A stretch of 64,000 bases of DNA from Labia minor (taxonomy: Eukaryota; Arthropoda; Insecta; Dermaptera; Spongiphoridae): assembly GCA_963082975.1 (NCBI GenBank), contig OY720344.1:74264053-74328052 (forward strand), given 5' to 3'. Of this stretch, positions 1 to 10,397 are shown in pieces. Numbering within the stretch: position 1 is the stretch's first letter; every line of letters begins with the position of its first letter. The translations under genes and the position numbers were made by a program. The notes beneath the pieces are model-generated. The model had not been told where the DNA came from. It saw only the letters and a program-made list of their open reading frames with translations, and made no database searches.

Positions 1-33
1 TATTTCTATTGTCACAAGACTTGAGGCGTTTTA

Positions 34-583
34 GGCCCGATTCACACACAAGTGGCGTATGGCACTGGCGTGGTTTTGCCGTGGTTCTGATCAGCTAGTA
101 AAATATATATATAAAGATATATATATAAAAGAAAAAATTATAAAAATTATATAAAAATAAATTGACATTAAATAAATAAATCAAAATCAGAGAGAGGCGT
201 ATATATAAATATATATATATATATGAAAGAAAAAATTATAAAAATTATATAAAAATAAATTGACATTAAATAAATAAATCAAAATCAGAGAGAGGCGTTA
301 ACAATGATGATAACACAAAAAACACGTTTTTAAAATTAAATGCTGGCAAAATATAAAATTTGATTAAAAAGTTGAAATGAATAATGAAATGGTCTAGAAG
401 TGGCGTGCCAGTCCTACGAGCCACCGGTGGCGTCGGAGTGGAGTGGTCTTCGTGCCATTTTCCTCGCCTCCAACACGCCATATCTGTGTGTATTGAGTCA
501 TAAGCTAACGCAATTACATTAACAAACCTGTTCCACGCCAGAACCACGCCAGTGCCATACGCCACTTGTGTGTGAATCGGGCC
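34..583. mobile_element. PIF/Harbinger-like MITE
   Basis: The two ends are inverted copies of each other for about 50 bp. The left end begins GGCCCGATTCACACACAAG and the right end is its complement. A 3-bp duplication TTA flanks it (31-33 and 584-586), as PIF/Harbinger elements make. Inside, a block of about 70 bp is directly repeated (roughly 127-203 and 228-300). The open frames that cross it are terminal-repeat read-through; no transposase is visible, so it is non-autonomous. The superfamily call rests on the TTA duplication and the GGSCC-type terminus. Confidence 0.75.
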
Positions 584-589
584 TTAGGT

Positions 590-1549
590 AGAGAGAACTG
601 AAAAGAAATTATGATCCATTGCTCAAAATGTGATAAATGAGTGTATAGTTTATGTGCTGCAAAACAACACAGGATTATGTTTGTCATGTCTATTAGTAAA
701 TAATTGATTAAGTCAAAAAAAAATAAATACTTGTATTTCTTCAATGGTTTGACTTAGAACACATGTGTTCGATTCCACTTTTTTTAAGAAAATTTCTTGT
801 GTTTTGAAAATTATATAATAAATAATTTTATTTTTATTTCTTAAAAACATTTTTCTTTCTTTTTAAAGGTCCATTAAATAATATATCTGTCTTAGGGAGT
901 ACGTCTAACGAAACCTTCCCCTAAATCCGTAATATCAATTATCACCTATGGTAAATGTTTTCGAGTATTAAGGTCACCAGCTTTTGAATAATTTTACGTT
1001 CTGGGAATGAATGAAGCACTCTAATAAATTATACAGTGTTAGTAGGTATAATATACAAATCTACTGTACCGAGTATTTACATAGAAATTATTTATAACAG
1101 AAAGAACTTTGAAAATAATTTTCTAAGGGCAATTTTATTCATTTTTATGTATTTTTAATAAAGAATGAGTTGATATAATATGCATTCATTTATTTAATTT
1201 TTTTTTTTTTGTTAAATAGACAATGTAATTTATTTTTAAGTGTTAAATAAATAAAAGTATGTTTTTTTTAGATATGATTAAAATATATTATTAAATTTTC
1301 GAGGATACAATTGTCATTTATTAGATTTTATGTTATTTTAAAAAAAAAATAATCTTTTCTAATTAACATTTTTAAAAGTATATTTGATACAAATATTGAC
1401 TATTATTGAAATAGTAGATGAAGCTAACATAAATTAAAGTAAATCCATATGGCTGATAAAAAAAGTAGAAAAATGTAAAATAAAAATATAATCAAAAAAT
1501 AAATTAAAAATTTTTTCATTGATTAAATTGCAATTATGTTAAGATATTA
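590..1549. other. gene-free AT-rich stretch
   Basis: Low-complexity A/T DNA. I see no exon, no repeat shared with the rest of the window and no RNA gene. The downstream exons of the carrier gene (minus strand) were looked for here and not found. Confidence 0.5.
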
Positions 1550-1956
1550 CGAGGGTGGGGTGAAAAGTTTCCGGCCTGACCAAGAAAAACGATCATTTTT
1601 GCTTTATTTTTCTACATTCAAGATAGCTGAGACCTGTACGATGTCAACTGAACGTGTGCGAAATATTTTGCACAACCATTTGACATGACAAGCTGTGTGG
1701 AAGGTGGGTGCCGCCTTTGCTAACGTTAGACCAAAAACTGCTTCGAAAAACCATTTCTACCGACAATTTGGCGCTGAAGGCGTAATCCAAACGAATTTTT
1801 GCGTCGATTCATAACTGTTGATGAGACTTAAATAAAATTAATTAATTAACTAAATGTATCAGTGTTGATGGAGATTATGTTGAAAAATAAAGCAAAAAAA
1901 AAATTTAAAAACATCGTTTTTCTTAGTCAGGCCGGAAACTATTCACCCCACCATCG
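1550..1956 (+). mobile_element. internally deleted mariner element
   Basis: Terminal inverted repeats of about 44 bp begin CGAGGGTGGGGTGAAAAG on the left and CGATGGTGGGGTGAATAG on the right, bounded by TA on both sides (1548-1549 and 1957-1958). Between them, plus-strand remnants resemble the middle of a mariner transposase: around 1650-1800 the text reads like TERVRNILHNHL, then WVPRLLTLDQK and RFITVDE after allowing for small lesions. Just before the right end is a fragment like SVDGDYVEK, the usual mariner C-terminus. The two parts are joined across a short A/T tract near 1830-1850, so most of the catalytic region has been lost. Family logic: TA target, DD34D-type transposase. Confidence 0.8.
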
Positions 1957-2057
1957 TATCTACGTATATAATTAATTAATTAATTAATAATTTGAAAAAT
2001 AAAAATTAAGAAAATAAATTTTAAAATTTAAAAAAAAATTTTTTTAGAAAAAATGTA

Positions 2058-3310
2058 CCAGATGTACAAGCTTCAATTCGCTGTTTTTTGATAAGAAAAA
2101 CAAATTTTTTTTCAAATGAAATTTATTAAAATTTATTCAAAGTACTTGCCCTCGCTATCTATATATTTTTCCCATCTTTCGGGCAATTTATGAATACCAT
2201 GCTAATAAAATTCTTTTTCTTTTGAGGCAAACCACTCTTCAAGCCATTTTGCCATTGAGTCTTCATAAGTGCTGCTCAGTAAGCGTCTGGCCCATTGACA
2301 AAAATAGATGATATTCGACGGGGAAGGTCCGGTGAATAAGCGGGGGGTGGTGGGGAGCGCCTCCCAGTTGAGTGTTTCAAAGTAGTTTATTTACTTTTTT
2401 TGACGTGTGTGACAGAGCATTATCATGAAGAAAAATCAGCTTTTCATTTCTTTGCTGATAATTCGGCCTTTTTCACGGAGAGCACAGTTCAATTTGATTA
2501 ATTGTTGATGATAACGGTGAGCATCGACAGTTTAATCAGGTTTCAACAGATCATAGTAGATAATACCCTACTGGTCCCACCAAAGGCACAATATCGTCCT
2601 CCAACCGAAGCGATTTGGTCTAGCGAAAGATTTTGATGGCTGACCGGGATCAACCCACGATTTTCTTCGTTTAGGATTTTCAAAATATATGCATTTTTTA
2701 TCGCTAGTATAATCCGGTTCAAAAACATTTTTCTTTTGAGTCTAGCAAGCAGGATTTCGCATGTGTTTTGACGTCGCTCCATTTGCCGTCGTTCCATTCA
2801 TGCGGCACCCATTTTCCAATTTTTTGAAGTTTACTCATTGCACGTAGACGTAAGGAAATCGCTTGTTGAGAAACACCTAATTGCTCTGCAAGCATTTTTT
2901 GCGATTGGGTATCGTCTTCGTCTAAAAGAGCCTCTAGTTCGTGGTCTTAAACTTTCCTAGGTCGATTTTCATGTTTCTTGTCACTTAAATCGAAATTACC
3001 ATCTTTAACTTACTAAACCAATCTCCGAAAGAGCATTGTCACCGTACGCCTTCACTAGCATCCGATGCGATTCAGCGGCTGATTTCTTTAAATTGAAGCA
3101 AAAAAGCAGAGCTTCCCGCAAAAGCCATTTTTTGACACAAAATTATACATATTTAGCAAAACAAAATTAATCTTTCTAACGAAATTGATAGCGATGTATT
3201 GATGGCAGTCGTCGTACTCATAAGAAAAAAATATAGCGGATCCACATGACCTTCATTCACCCAATAACGCCATCTATGAGCGAACATCGGATTTAAGCTT
3301 GTACACCTAG
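2058..3310 (-). mobile_element. full-length decayed mariner transposon
   Basis: The element is 1253 bp, the normal size for mariner. Imperfect terminal repeats read CCAGATGTACAAGCTTCAA at the left and, inverted, CTAGGTGTACAAGCTTAAA at the right, each next to TA. The transposase runs on the minus strand: around 3060-3130 is LKKSAAESHRMLVKAYGDN, around 2790-2930 is the second helix-turn-helix (LLDEDDTQSQKMLAEQLGVS), around 2545-2760 the catalytic core (NRIILAIKNAYI..., then CAFGGTSRV), and at 2130-2220 the C-terminus (HGIHKLPERWEKYIDSEGK). Several stops and frame changes interrupt it, so it is not functional. The usual first catalytic segment TGDEKW reads LAIKNAY, so the first Asp region is degraded. 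Confidence 0.85.
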
Positions 3311-3352
3311 TAAGGTGGAAGAAATAAAATAATAAATTCAATAAATAATTAT

Positions 3353-3910
3353 GTTAGCGGCACCACCAGCGCCTCTGGCAGTCGAGCGACGTACCGAGCG
3401 CTGGGTGGAGAAATGCACAGTCTTCTTTCTATGTCTTTTCTTCTTGGCGGAAGCGAGCCCGGCGTGGAGTCGGCCTTGCTTGTTGAACCACCGTCCGAGA
3501 CACATCTATCCGCTCCGTTAACCTCTGTCTACCGCTTACCGACTCCGTTATCCGATACCTGATTACTCTCCTGACACCGACCTTGCCTTCCTATTGTCTG
3601 AATATTCTCCTTACAACGACCCTTGCTTGCTCAATAACTGATTATTCTCCTGAACCCGACCATTGCCTGATTATCCATTACGATTTCCGATATACGATTC
3701 AACCTGACGCACCGATTCATTGTTCCGTTTATACTTCCGTTCATTCTGTCTGTTTCAAATATCCTGTTATCCGTTATACTATTTGTAATAATTATTGTAT
3801 TTACTATATTTCGTTTCCAATTATATTCAATTCTTTATATAAAAGATACTTCGTTTATTCTTTATCCGTGACTATCCTAGACACTTTCCTGAAGTCCCGA
3901 CCCGGTTAAT
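3353..3910 (+). other. GC-richer block, possible solo LTR
   Basis: This block is sharply richer in G and C than its surroundings, starts TGTTAGCGGCACCACCAGCG and ends in a T/C-rich tract. Its base composition and compact size resemble an LTR promoter region, but I cannot see a matching terminal CA or target duplication. A 108-residue frame within it (3583-3909) is of low complexity and matches no family I know. The segment CACCAGCGCCTCT also occurs near 52230 and, inverted, near 63510, so the start may instead derive from a Helitron-associated repeat. Confidence 0.3.
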
Positions 3911-4547
3911 TAACTTATACCACTGATAATTTAATTTCCAATAATTACATAATAAACTTTTAATAAAGATGCTTATAAGTATTAATATTATAATAATAAT
4001 TTTGGAAATATAACCTAAATTGAAATATTAAATATAAATAGTTTATTTGCTCATTTAAGTTAAGATAAATTTATAATAAAATTTACATATCAATAATAAA
4101 AACAGAATATTTGAATCGACAAGTGTAACACATAAGAATCAACAATAATAACGTATTTCAATTACTTTTTTAATGTAAATATGATGAAAGGTTTGATTTC
4201 GGCATTAACATTTTCATTTTTAATGTTCATTTAAAATTCCCTATTTATAAAATTCAGGAATAAATTTCCATTTTAAACAGTATTCATAAATATTCACTTA
4301 AAAAAAATGAACAAATCATAACATTAATTCATAGAAAGAAGAAACTTTATTGTAATGCCGGAAATGCATCTTCCTTCTAGGATTGCATTTGTTTTTTGTC
4401 AAATCATCAGATATCAAACAAATATAAATTATATTTTTTTTTTAAATTACTCCATTAAATCATTATTATCACTGATAAGTATTTGTGTACAAATTATTTT
4501 CTACCTAATTATAAAAGATAAAAATAAAATTTATTTTTTAATTATAC
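3911..4547. other. AT-rich stretch downstream of carrier exon
   Basis: Intronic by inference, because the carrier exon at 4548-4826 ends at a GT donor with the reading frame unfinished. I see no further coding segment here on the minus strand. Confidence 0.5.
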
Positions 4548-4826
4548 CTCCACTGGATAGATAACTGCTTGTGTCAAAGCACCAGCTGTTGAACCGGCTA
4601 AAAACCGATCTTTAAATTCCAATGACTTATGTTTGCCCTCCTTATTTTGGATTCTCAAAATTGAATATTTTACTTCCTCATATATCCAAAATTTCATTGC
4701 CAATTCAGGTCCAATTTTTATACAATTTAATAAATTTCCTCTCCAAAGGACACCAAGTCCTTTTTCTTTTACCATAGTTACAAGTTTTCGTTCAACTGCT
4801 AAGAAACCAAATGTAGTACCATAATA
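4548..4826 (-). CDS. mitochondrial carrier (SLC25/SCaMC-like), internal exon
   Basis: A 93-codon exon with an acceptor TTTTAG at its start (minus strand) and a donor GTATAA after the codon for E at its end, both in phase 0. It encodes the end of the first carrier repeat and the start of the second: GLGVLWRGNLLNCIKIGPE matches the family block in which a Trp-Arg-Gly-Asn turn precedes helix 2, and IYPVE at the exon end is the beginning of the second P-x-D/E-x-x-K/R signature. AGSTAGALTQAVIYP is helix 3. The closest family I recognise is the ATP-Mg/phosphate carrier of the inner mitochondrial membrane (SCaMC, SLC25A23/24/25), whose equivalent text is LWRGNGINVLKIAPESA. It continues the exon at 6384-6485. 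The remaining repeats are beyond the left edge. Confidence 0.88.
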
Positions 4827-5435
4827 CTAAAATAAAAAAGAAATATTTATATTTGTTTTATTTTAAAATATATATTAATTCAAATAAATATTAATTTAAA
4901 AAATATATAATGAAAATATTATTAATATATTGTCAAAACCTTGGAAAGTTGAATTTGAAGGGTTGAAATAAAAATTATTAAAGAAATATGATTTCTACAA
5001 AAATATTACATAATTTGACATTTTCCAACCAAAATATATTGATATATTTTCCATTGATTATCTTCTATATCTTTTTAAGTTACAATTTTTATATATTTAT
5101 AATAGTTAAGAGATTTTAAAATCTCTATGCATCTCCAAATATAGACATGTGATAACAATAAAGATGAGGAAACAAACAAATTATATTTAAGATGATCTAT
5201 TAAAAGATGAATTAATGAAAATCCATTGGGAAGACAATAAACATACTAATAAAAGGATTAGTGATTAGGGAGAGAAATAAGTAAGGATATTTCGAGAAAA
5301 AGAAGGACATTTGACAATATTTTCATTTTAAATAGTAAAATACAACACATTTATTTATTTATTAAAAAATCATATCTATTTTAATAATATTTAATAATAA
5401 TTTTTGTATGGAATAATAAAATGAGAATTAATTTT

Positions 5436-6084
5436 TACCGACCGACGATAGTAAGGGAGGTATTGTTTCCACACCAAATTTCACATGTGGAGATTTTTAC
5501 ATATCTCCACGAATCATGCATTTTCTTAACAGAAAAAAGCATGATGTCTGTCCGTCCGTCCGTCTGTCCGTCTGTCCGTCTGTCAGTCCGTCCGTATAGA
5601 TGTGTACAGCCTGAACGGCTCAACCGATTTTGATGAAATTTGGTATATTTACTTAATGCATCAGTGGGATGAATTGATCAACTTTTGGTGCAAATCCGGA
5701 AACCGGAAGTGGTAGTATTAGCGATCGACGATAGGAAGGAAAGGGTTATTTTCACACCAAATTTCACATGAGGAGATTTTTTTATATATCACCACGAATC
5801 ATGCACTTTGTATTGGTTTTATCCTCGGGAAAATCATATTTATTAGTTTTTTCTTGATTTAAAATTATATGACGTCATCCAGCCATTCATGACGTCACAG
5901 CCTGGTCTTGCATATATATTATAAATAAAATAAAATTAAAAATGTTTATATTTATTATTTATGTATCCATATCTGTTTTTTATTACATTAATAGATATAT
6001 TAAAATTATTTGAAATTGTTTCTGTAGCTGGAAATTAATTTACTTCAAACCGTCGGTCGGTTCGGACCTGGCCACAGGTCAACT
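5436..6084 (+). repeat. interspersed repeat family 1 (DINE-1-like layout), full copy
   Basis: Starts ACCGACCGACGATAGTAAGG and ends near GTCGGTCGGTTCGGACCTGG, so short complementary termini (ACCGACCGACGAT and GTCGGTCGGT) face each other. In the middle is a (GTCC/GTCT)n run at about 5547-5590, followed by a conserved core that includes GATTTTGATGAAATTTGGT. Other copies are at 10398-10889, 21857-22214 (minus), 58103-58562 and, in part, 36780-36826. A core with sub-terminal inverted repeats around a (GTCY)n microsatellite is the layout of Drosophila DINE-1/Helentron elements; assignment to that group is by layout only. It lies in the intron between the carrier exons. Confidence 0.6.
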
Positions 6085-6383
6085 TATTTAATTTTTAAAA
6101 GGAAAATTACAAAATATTTCTAGAGAGGACTCTAACAATTTCTCTACTTACAAACACATGGCTTTTTTATATTAATAATAATTCAATATTTTAATTGTGT
6201 TTATTAATATGTTAAGTTAATTGAAAATTTTAAAATTTGCTAAATGAATTTAATATATATAAATATATATATTTTAATTAAAATAATCTTGAAATACTAT
6301 TATCAATAATTTTTGAGTTAAATGGATAGACAGATTATAAAATATATAAAAGAGAGTTAAAAAAACATTTGTGAATTATTTAC

Positions 6384-6485
6384 TTGGGAAAGCATTTTAA
6401 ATCGATCCAAAGGCGCTGTTACAGTTCTTGATAGAATCCCCGCAACTCCACCTGCTATAAAATTAGTTATCTTATGATCATCGGC
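6384..6485 (-). CDS. mitochondrial carrier (SLC25/SCaMC-like), exon with first signature
   Basis: A 34-codon exon, phase 0 at both ends, with acceptor TTTTTTAG and donor GTAAAT. It encodes FIAGGVAGILSRTVTAPLDR followed by FKMLSQ. This is transmembrane helix 1 with the glycine-rich motif and the first SLC25 signature P-L-D-R-F-K, the salt-bridge network on the matrix side. It joins in frame to the exon at 4548-4826. SCaMC proteins carry LVAGGGAGAVSRTCTAPLDR here, so the subfamily assignment is reasonable, although no EF-hand domain is visible upstream. Small mitochondrial carriers without EF-hands are the alternative. Confidence 0.88.
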
Positions 6486-6647
6486 CTAAAAAAAAATCAA
6501 ATAAAAAAATTAATAATTTAAATTTCAGATTCATAACATAATTTCTATTGTGACACGAGAATAAAATTGGAAAGTTCATTAACGAAAGAACGTTTTTAGC
6601 AATAAAGAGGAAATGAAATATCAACACAATTTGGAAATTGTATACTA

Positions 6648-6718
6648 TATATAAAAGACGGATAATTTAAAAAAACAATTCATTCAGTTCTTTGCCTTTT
6701 GAAGAATAACCAATAAAA
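6648..6718 (+). promoter_or_regulatory. core promoter and noncoding exon 1 of cuticle gene 1
   Basis: TATATAAAAG at 6648-6657 is a strong TATA box. About 30 bp on is TCAGT (6684-6688), an arthropod initiator. A consensus donor GTAAGT follows at 6719 with no ATG between, so a short untranslated first exon of about 33 nt is likely. It would splice to the acceptor TTGTTTCAG at 8191-8199, which lies two bases before the ATG at 8202. Cuticle genes often have such a small first exon. This is inferred from signals only; a transcript would be decisive. Confidence 0.55.
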
Positions 6719-7029
6719 GTAAGTTCATAGCCTTTCTTATTTTTTTTTTATTTCTATTTATTTTTTATTTATATAATTATAAATTTTATTTATTGTAACT
6801 TATTATATATGAATATTGTTTTATAAGTGTATATGTAAGAGTAGTGATCTTGAAAATGGTTCACAGAATTTTTATAAAATTGGCATGAAGGAGTTTTCAA
6901 AGTAGAATCTCAATCGGTATTTGCATAAAATTATTAAAATTATTTTTTCTTATAATATAATTAAAGATATTAATAACAGGTGTCAATAAATATCAAAGAA
7001 TATCAATAATAAAAATCTGGATTATCTTC

Positions 7030-7365
7030 ACTCGACTATCTCGTCAATTTGAATTGGATTAATTAACACATATATTATATTTAAATTAAATTTAATTGAT
7101 TAAATTATAAATTAAAATTAATAAATAATATTTGTTATACCAGCGCGTGTTTGGCTCTTTGTTAATGGGATCACGTGTGGTGCTGGCGCGTGATTGCCAG
7201 TTAAAAAACTAATTCCGGTACTTTCAGCGATTCAATCAAGCTGAAATTCTATATATAGCAGTTTTATACAACATTTAATCATGTGGAAAAACTATCAAAC
7301 TTATATCTTTATTTTTGCGGTAACTTTAGAGAAAAAAAAATCAAAACTAACCCTCATAGCTTGAG
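7030..7365 (+). repeat. interspersed repeat family 2, 5' part
   Basis: Begins CTCGACTATCTCG and carries CAGCGCGTGTTTGGCTCTTT, then CTTTCAGCGATTCAATCAAG. Sister copies are at 22433-22808, 38930-39285 (minus), 43470-43550 joined to 45454-45957, and 53887-54486. This copy stops before the (CA)n centre, where a LINE fragment abuts it. It lies in intron 1 of cuticle gene 1. Confidence 0.7.
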
Positions 7366-7374
7366 ATCCTTTTA

Positions 7375-7790
7375 TACTTTTTATTTTTCCCCAAATCTCG
7401 GAGTGAGATATGTTAGAGTTGATATATATTCTTCCCAAGGATGCTTTTTAGCTTGTTTAATTAAATATTTTGTAAGTTCTCGATTTTTCTTATATTTAAT
7501 TAGATTTAAAATGGTGAGGGTGACATTAAATAATCTTAATGATTTTTTCCACTTTCTAATGGCATCTCTAATTTCATTTGTCCACCAAGGAACACACAAC
7601 CTTTTCGGATTTGTTTTTGATCTTGGAATAGATATTTCGGCTGCTTTAGTGATTTTTCGGTTAAATATTTAAAGCTGTGAAAGTATATTATTTTGGCTAT
7701 CATCGTTATTGTCACAAGTACTACTATTAAAGATGAGGGTTGTTTGAAAAGTGGCCAATTCGCTTTTTTAATTTGCCACATTGAGTGAGT
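7375..7790 (-). mobile_element. Jockey/I-type LINE fragment
   Basis: Minus-strand frames read VPWWTNEIRDAIRKWKKSLR, then LIKYKKNRELTKYLIKQAKK and HPWEEYIS. This is the linker between endonuclease and reverse transcriptase of Jockey-group LINEs (family text VPWWNEECRDAIRARKRALR ... RSYVSSI). The upstream part is in a second frame, so at least one frameshift is present; both LINE ends are missing. It sits in the noncoding intron 1 of the cuticle gene, antisense to it. Confidence 0.75.
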
Positions 7791-7846
7791 GCGACAAATG
7801 GGAAGTGTTCAATTATCTTTAAGAATATTCGGGAAGTGATCTAAGC

Positions 7847-8128
7847 CAGCGGTTGCCAGAGTGGTGGTCCGCGAGAAAATTTCGCTGGTCCGCAGAAAAA
7901 TGTGGAATATACTTACTCATCATGTTAAGTTATGTTTTAAGATGCATTAAAACATGATTCAATTCATAACAATACGTTATAAGTTATAAAAACTCAATGT
8001 TTATGTGTTCTTTGATCACAATTTTTATTTATAAATATATTTAACACTTAAAAAATCCTATTAGTGATCCGCGGGATTTAAATTATGAATTAACTGGTCC
8101 GTGAGGTCAAAAAGTTTGGTGACCGCTG
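7847..8128. mobile_element. hAT MITE with exact 8-bp target duplication
   Basis: Starts CAGCGGTTGCCAGAGTGGTG and ends with the inverted counterpart (CAGCGGTCACCAAACTT on the other strand). Both flanks are ATCTAAGC (7839-7846 and 8129-8136), an exact 8-bp duplication typical of hAT. Sub-terminal GGTCCGCGAG/GGTCCGTGAG motifs resemble those in the larger hAT at 23570-26933, which may have mobilised it. There is no coding capacity. Confidence 0.88.
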
Positions 8129-8201
8129 ATCTAAGCTACATAAATCTGAATGTATACTCCAAGAGAATCGACCATATAATTAATTTAATTTTGTTTCAGA
8201 A

Positions 8202-8954
8202 ATGTTGGGAGTGATTGTACTTTTCTGCACTTTAGCATTTGCCCATGCTGGACTCTGGGACCACCACCAGGATCATGATTATTATGTAATTATCAAATCA
8301 TTATTAATATTTTTTAATTTAATAATATTTTTAATATATAAATATTTTAATATTTTTTATTAAAACATAGAACTAAAAACTAAAATAAAAATAATAAAAT
8401 AAAATATAAAAATTATTAAAATTTATTTTTAAAATATAGGTTTTTATATTGTTAGAAATAAAACACTTATAATTATAATTTAGTATTTCTTTGATTAGAT
8501 AATACTCCTGACCAATATTGTTGAAAGTGATTAATATTTATTTAAATTAACTTTATTTATTTTGTGATAGGCACCAGCTCATTATTCATTTAAATATGGA
8601 GTGAGTGATGATCATACAGGTGACCACAAGGACCAATGGGAGGTTCGAGAAGGAGATGTAGTCAAAGGAGAGTACTCCCTCAAGGAAGCTGATGGGACTA
8701 TTCGAACTGTGCAGTACACTGCCGATCCCCATAATGGATTCAATGCAGTCGTTAAGAAATCTGGCCACGCTGTCCATCCCCAAGTATACCACCATGAACA
8801 ACCAATTATCTACCACCATGAACAACCAATTATCTACCACCATGAACAACCAATTATCTACCACCATGAACCTCTTACTTATGACCATCATCATTATGGA
8901 AAAGCCTCCTCATATCAAAGTCTCATTAAACACGAAGATCATCATCATTATTGA
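8202..8954 (+). CDS. RR-2 cuticle protein, gene 1 (two coding exons)
   Basis: Exons 8202-8285 and 8571-8954 are joined in phase 0 (donor GTAATT, acceptor GTGATAG) and give 155 residues. Residues 1-16 ([16 protein letters not shown]) are a signal peptide, so the product is secreted into the cuticle. From about residue 32 comes the extended Rebers-Riddiford RR-2 chitin-binding domain: [20 protein letters not shown], then [16 protein letters not shown] and [15 protein letters not shown]-2 proteins are typical of hard cuticle. The His/Tyr-rich tail carries YHHEQPII three times, a 24-bp tandem duplication at the DNA level (8798-8869), and ends in HEDHHHY; His-rich tails can take part in sclerotisation or metal binding. 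AATAAA at 8961 is the likely polyadenylation signal. The gene lies antisense within what looks like the first intron of the carrier gene. Confidence 0.95.
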
Positions 8955-8960
8955 TAATTT

Positions 8961-9569
8961 AATAAAAGTTATTATTATTGATTGGTTGTAATTTATTAAT
9001 TTATTAATGTGTAAAATATATCTATTAAATTATGAAATGTGCTTATTAAATTATAACCTATATTTTATATCAGAACATCAAATAATTATTTATTTATTTA
9101 TTTTGGATATTTTATTTATTTATTCAATTTCCGTTCTCTGCAATATGTAAAAAATAAAAAAAATAAAAAAAACAAGTTCTATAGTTCTCATTGTTAAAAT
9201 TTTTTTTATCTATTCTTCACAATTGAGACAATTGTTTTTGTTGGGAATTCTTTCAAAATTGTCGTCCAATTTTTTGGTCATATTTACATTTTTGATATAA
9301 TTCTTATCTCCAATTCTTTAATCTGATCTCCAAAAATATTAAGTAATGTATGGTGGTCTCTTACATAATTTACAGATTCTATTTTCCACTATTCCCCAGT
9401 TTATTCCCATATCTTATTTTTGTCCACGTTTCTTTTCCTAAATATTCTTCAATTCAAATGAAATTTTCTTTCATTTGTAAAATCCGATATAAGTTGATCT
9501 GTCCCCAAATTTTTTATTATCCTATATCATCTGTATTAATGGAACATCGAATACCTATACATGTATATA
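8961..9569. other. 3' flank of cuticle gene 1
   Basis: AATAAA at 8961-8966 is followed by AT-rich sequence without other exons or recognisable repeats up to the MITE at 9570. Confidence 0.5.
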
Positions 9570-9904
9570 CGAGGGTCGTTCACAAAGTAACCGTCGTTTT
9601 GAAATAAAAAATAAACCAATTGAGATACAAAAATGTTATTATATACATTTTAAAATTACACTTTTTCTCTACTTTTCTACATACAATATTCACCAAATAA
9701 ATTCTGACGAGACAGGCGGCAGATTTTTATGCAGACGGCATTTCAAAAACTGTTAAAAGATATGATAAGTGCTTGAATTTATTTGGTGAATATGTAGGAA
9801 AGTAGAGAAAAAGTGTAGTTTTAAAATGTATATAATAAAATTTTTGTATCTCAATTGGTTTATTTTTTATTTCAAAACGACGGTTACTTTGTGAACGACG
9901 CTCG
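9570..9904 (+). mobile_element. mariner-derived MITE with very long inverted repeats
   Basis: Arms of about 130 bp are nearly identical; the left begins CGAGGGTCGTTCACAAAGTA and the right, inverted, CGAGCGTCGTTCACAAAGTA. TA flanks both ends (9568-9569 and 9905-9906). The centre (about 9705-9795) preserves a plus-strand piece that reads KRYDKCLNLFGEYVGK, the C-terminus of a mariner-family transposase. The element is therefore an internally deleted mariner in which the right arm includes the transposase tail. A transcript would fold into a long hairpin. Confidence 0.85.
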
Positions 9905-10397
9905 TATTATTTCAAGAAATACTCAATTAATATATTATACACCTCTTAAATATATATAAAGTCAATTTTTATTATTTCTAAATTAATAGAATTATTTTAT
10001 TTAAACTATGTTGTTTTTGATATTGAGTAATTAAATAATTGTAACGGATTTCTCTTCACATATTATTTTTTTATTCAAAATTCATTTTAACAACATATAT
10101 GCATTCTAAATTTTTATGCATTATAATGTAAATTAAAATTAAAGCTACACATTTTAATTAAAATTATCTAATATTTTGAAAATAAATATAGTTATAAATA
10201 TATCATTAAAATATTAACAAGAATAATTTTCTGTTTTTTTTTCAACCCTAATATCAGAGTACGATACTTTGTTTTTAATTTATTTAATTTGGCAAATGAT
10301 ATTAATTCCACTCAGCCAGTTATCCCTTTAAGTTTAATTAACCAAATTAACAATATATATAATAACATAACATTTAAAATTAAACAAAAGTAAGGGT

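Noticed and set aside
3583-3909. 108-residue frame starting MPSYCLNILLTTTL
   Set aside because: Low-complexity Tyr/Ile/Ser-rich text in a pyrimidine-rich block; no splice or family support.
5435-5633. Ser/Val/Arg/Pro-repeat frames on both strands over the GTCC/GTCT run
   Set aside because: Translation of a microsatellite inside repeat family 1; same situation at 58084-58290 and 61658-61855.
8586-8894. Minus-strand frame over the cuticle gene with repeated FMVVDNWL
   Set aside because: Antisense shadow of the YHHEQPII tandem repeat in the RR-2 gene; the same holds at 29571-29795 and 54889-55233.
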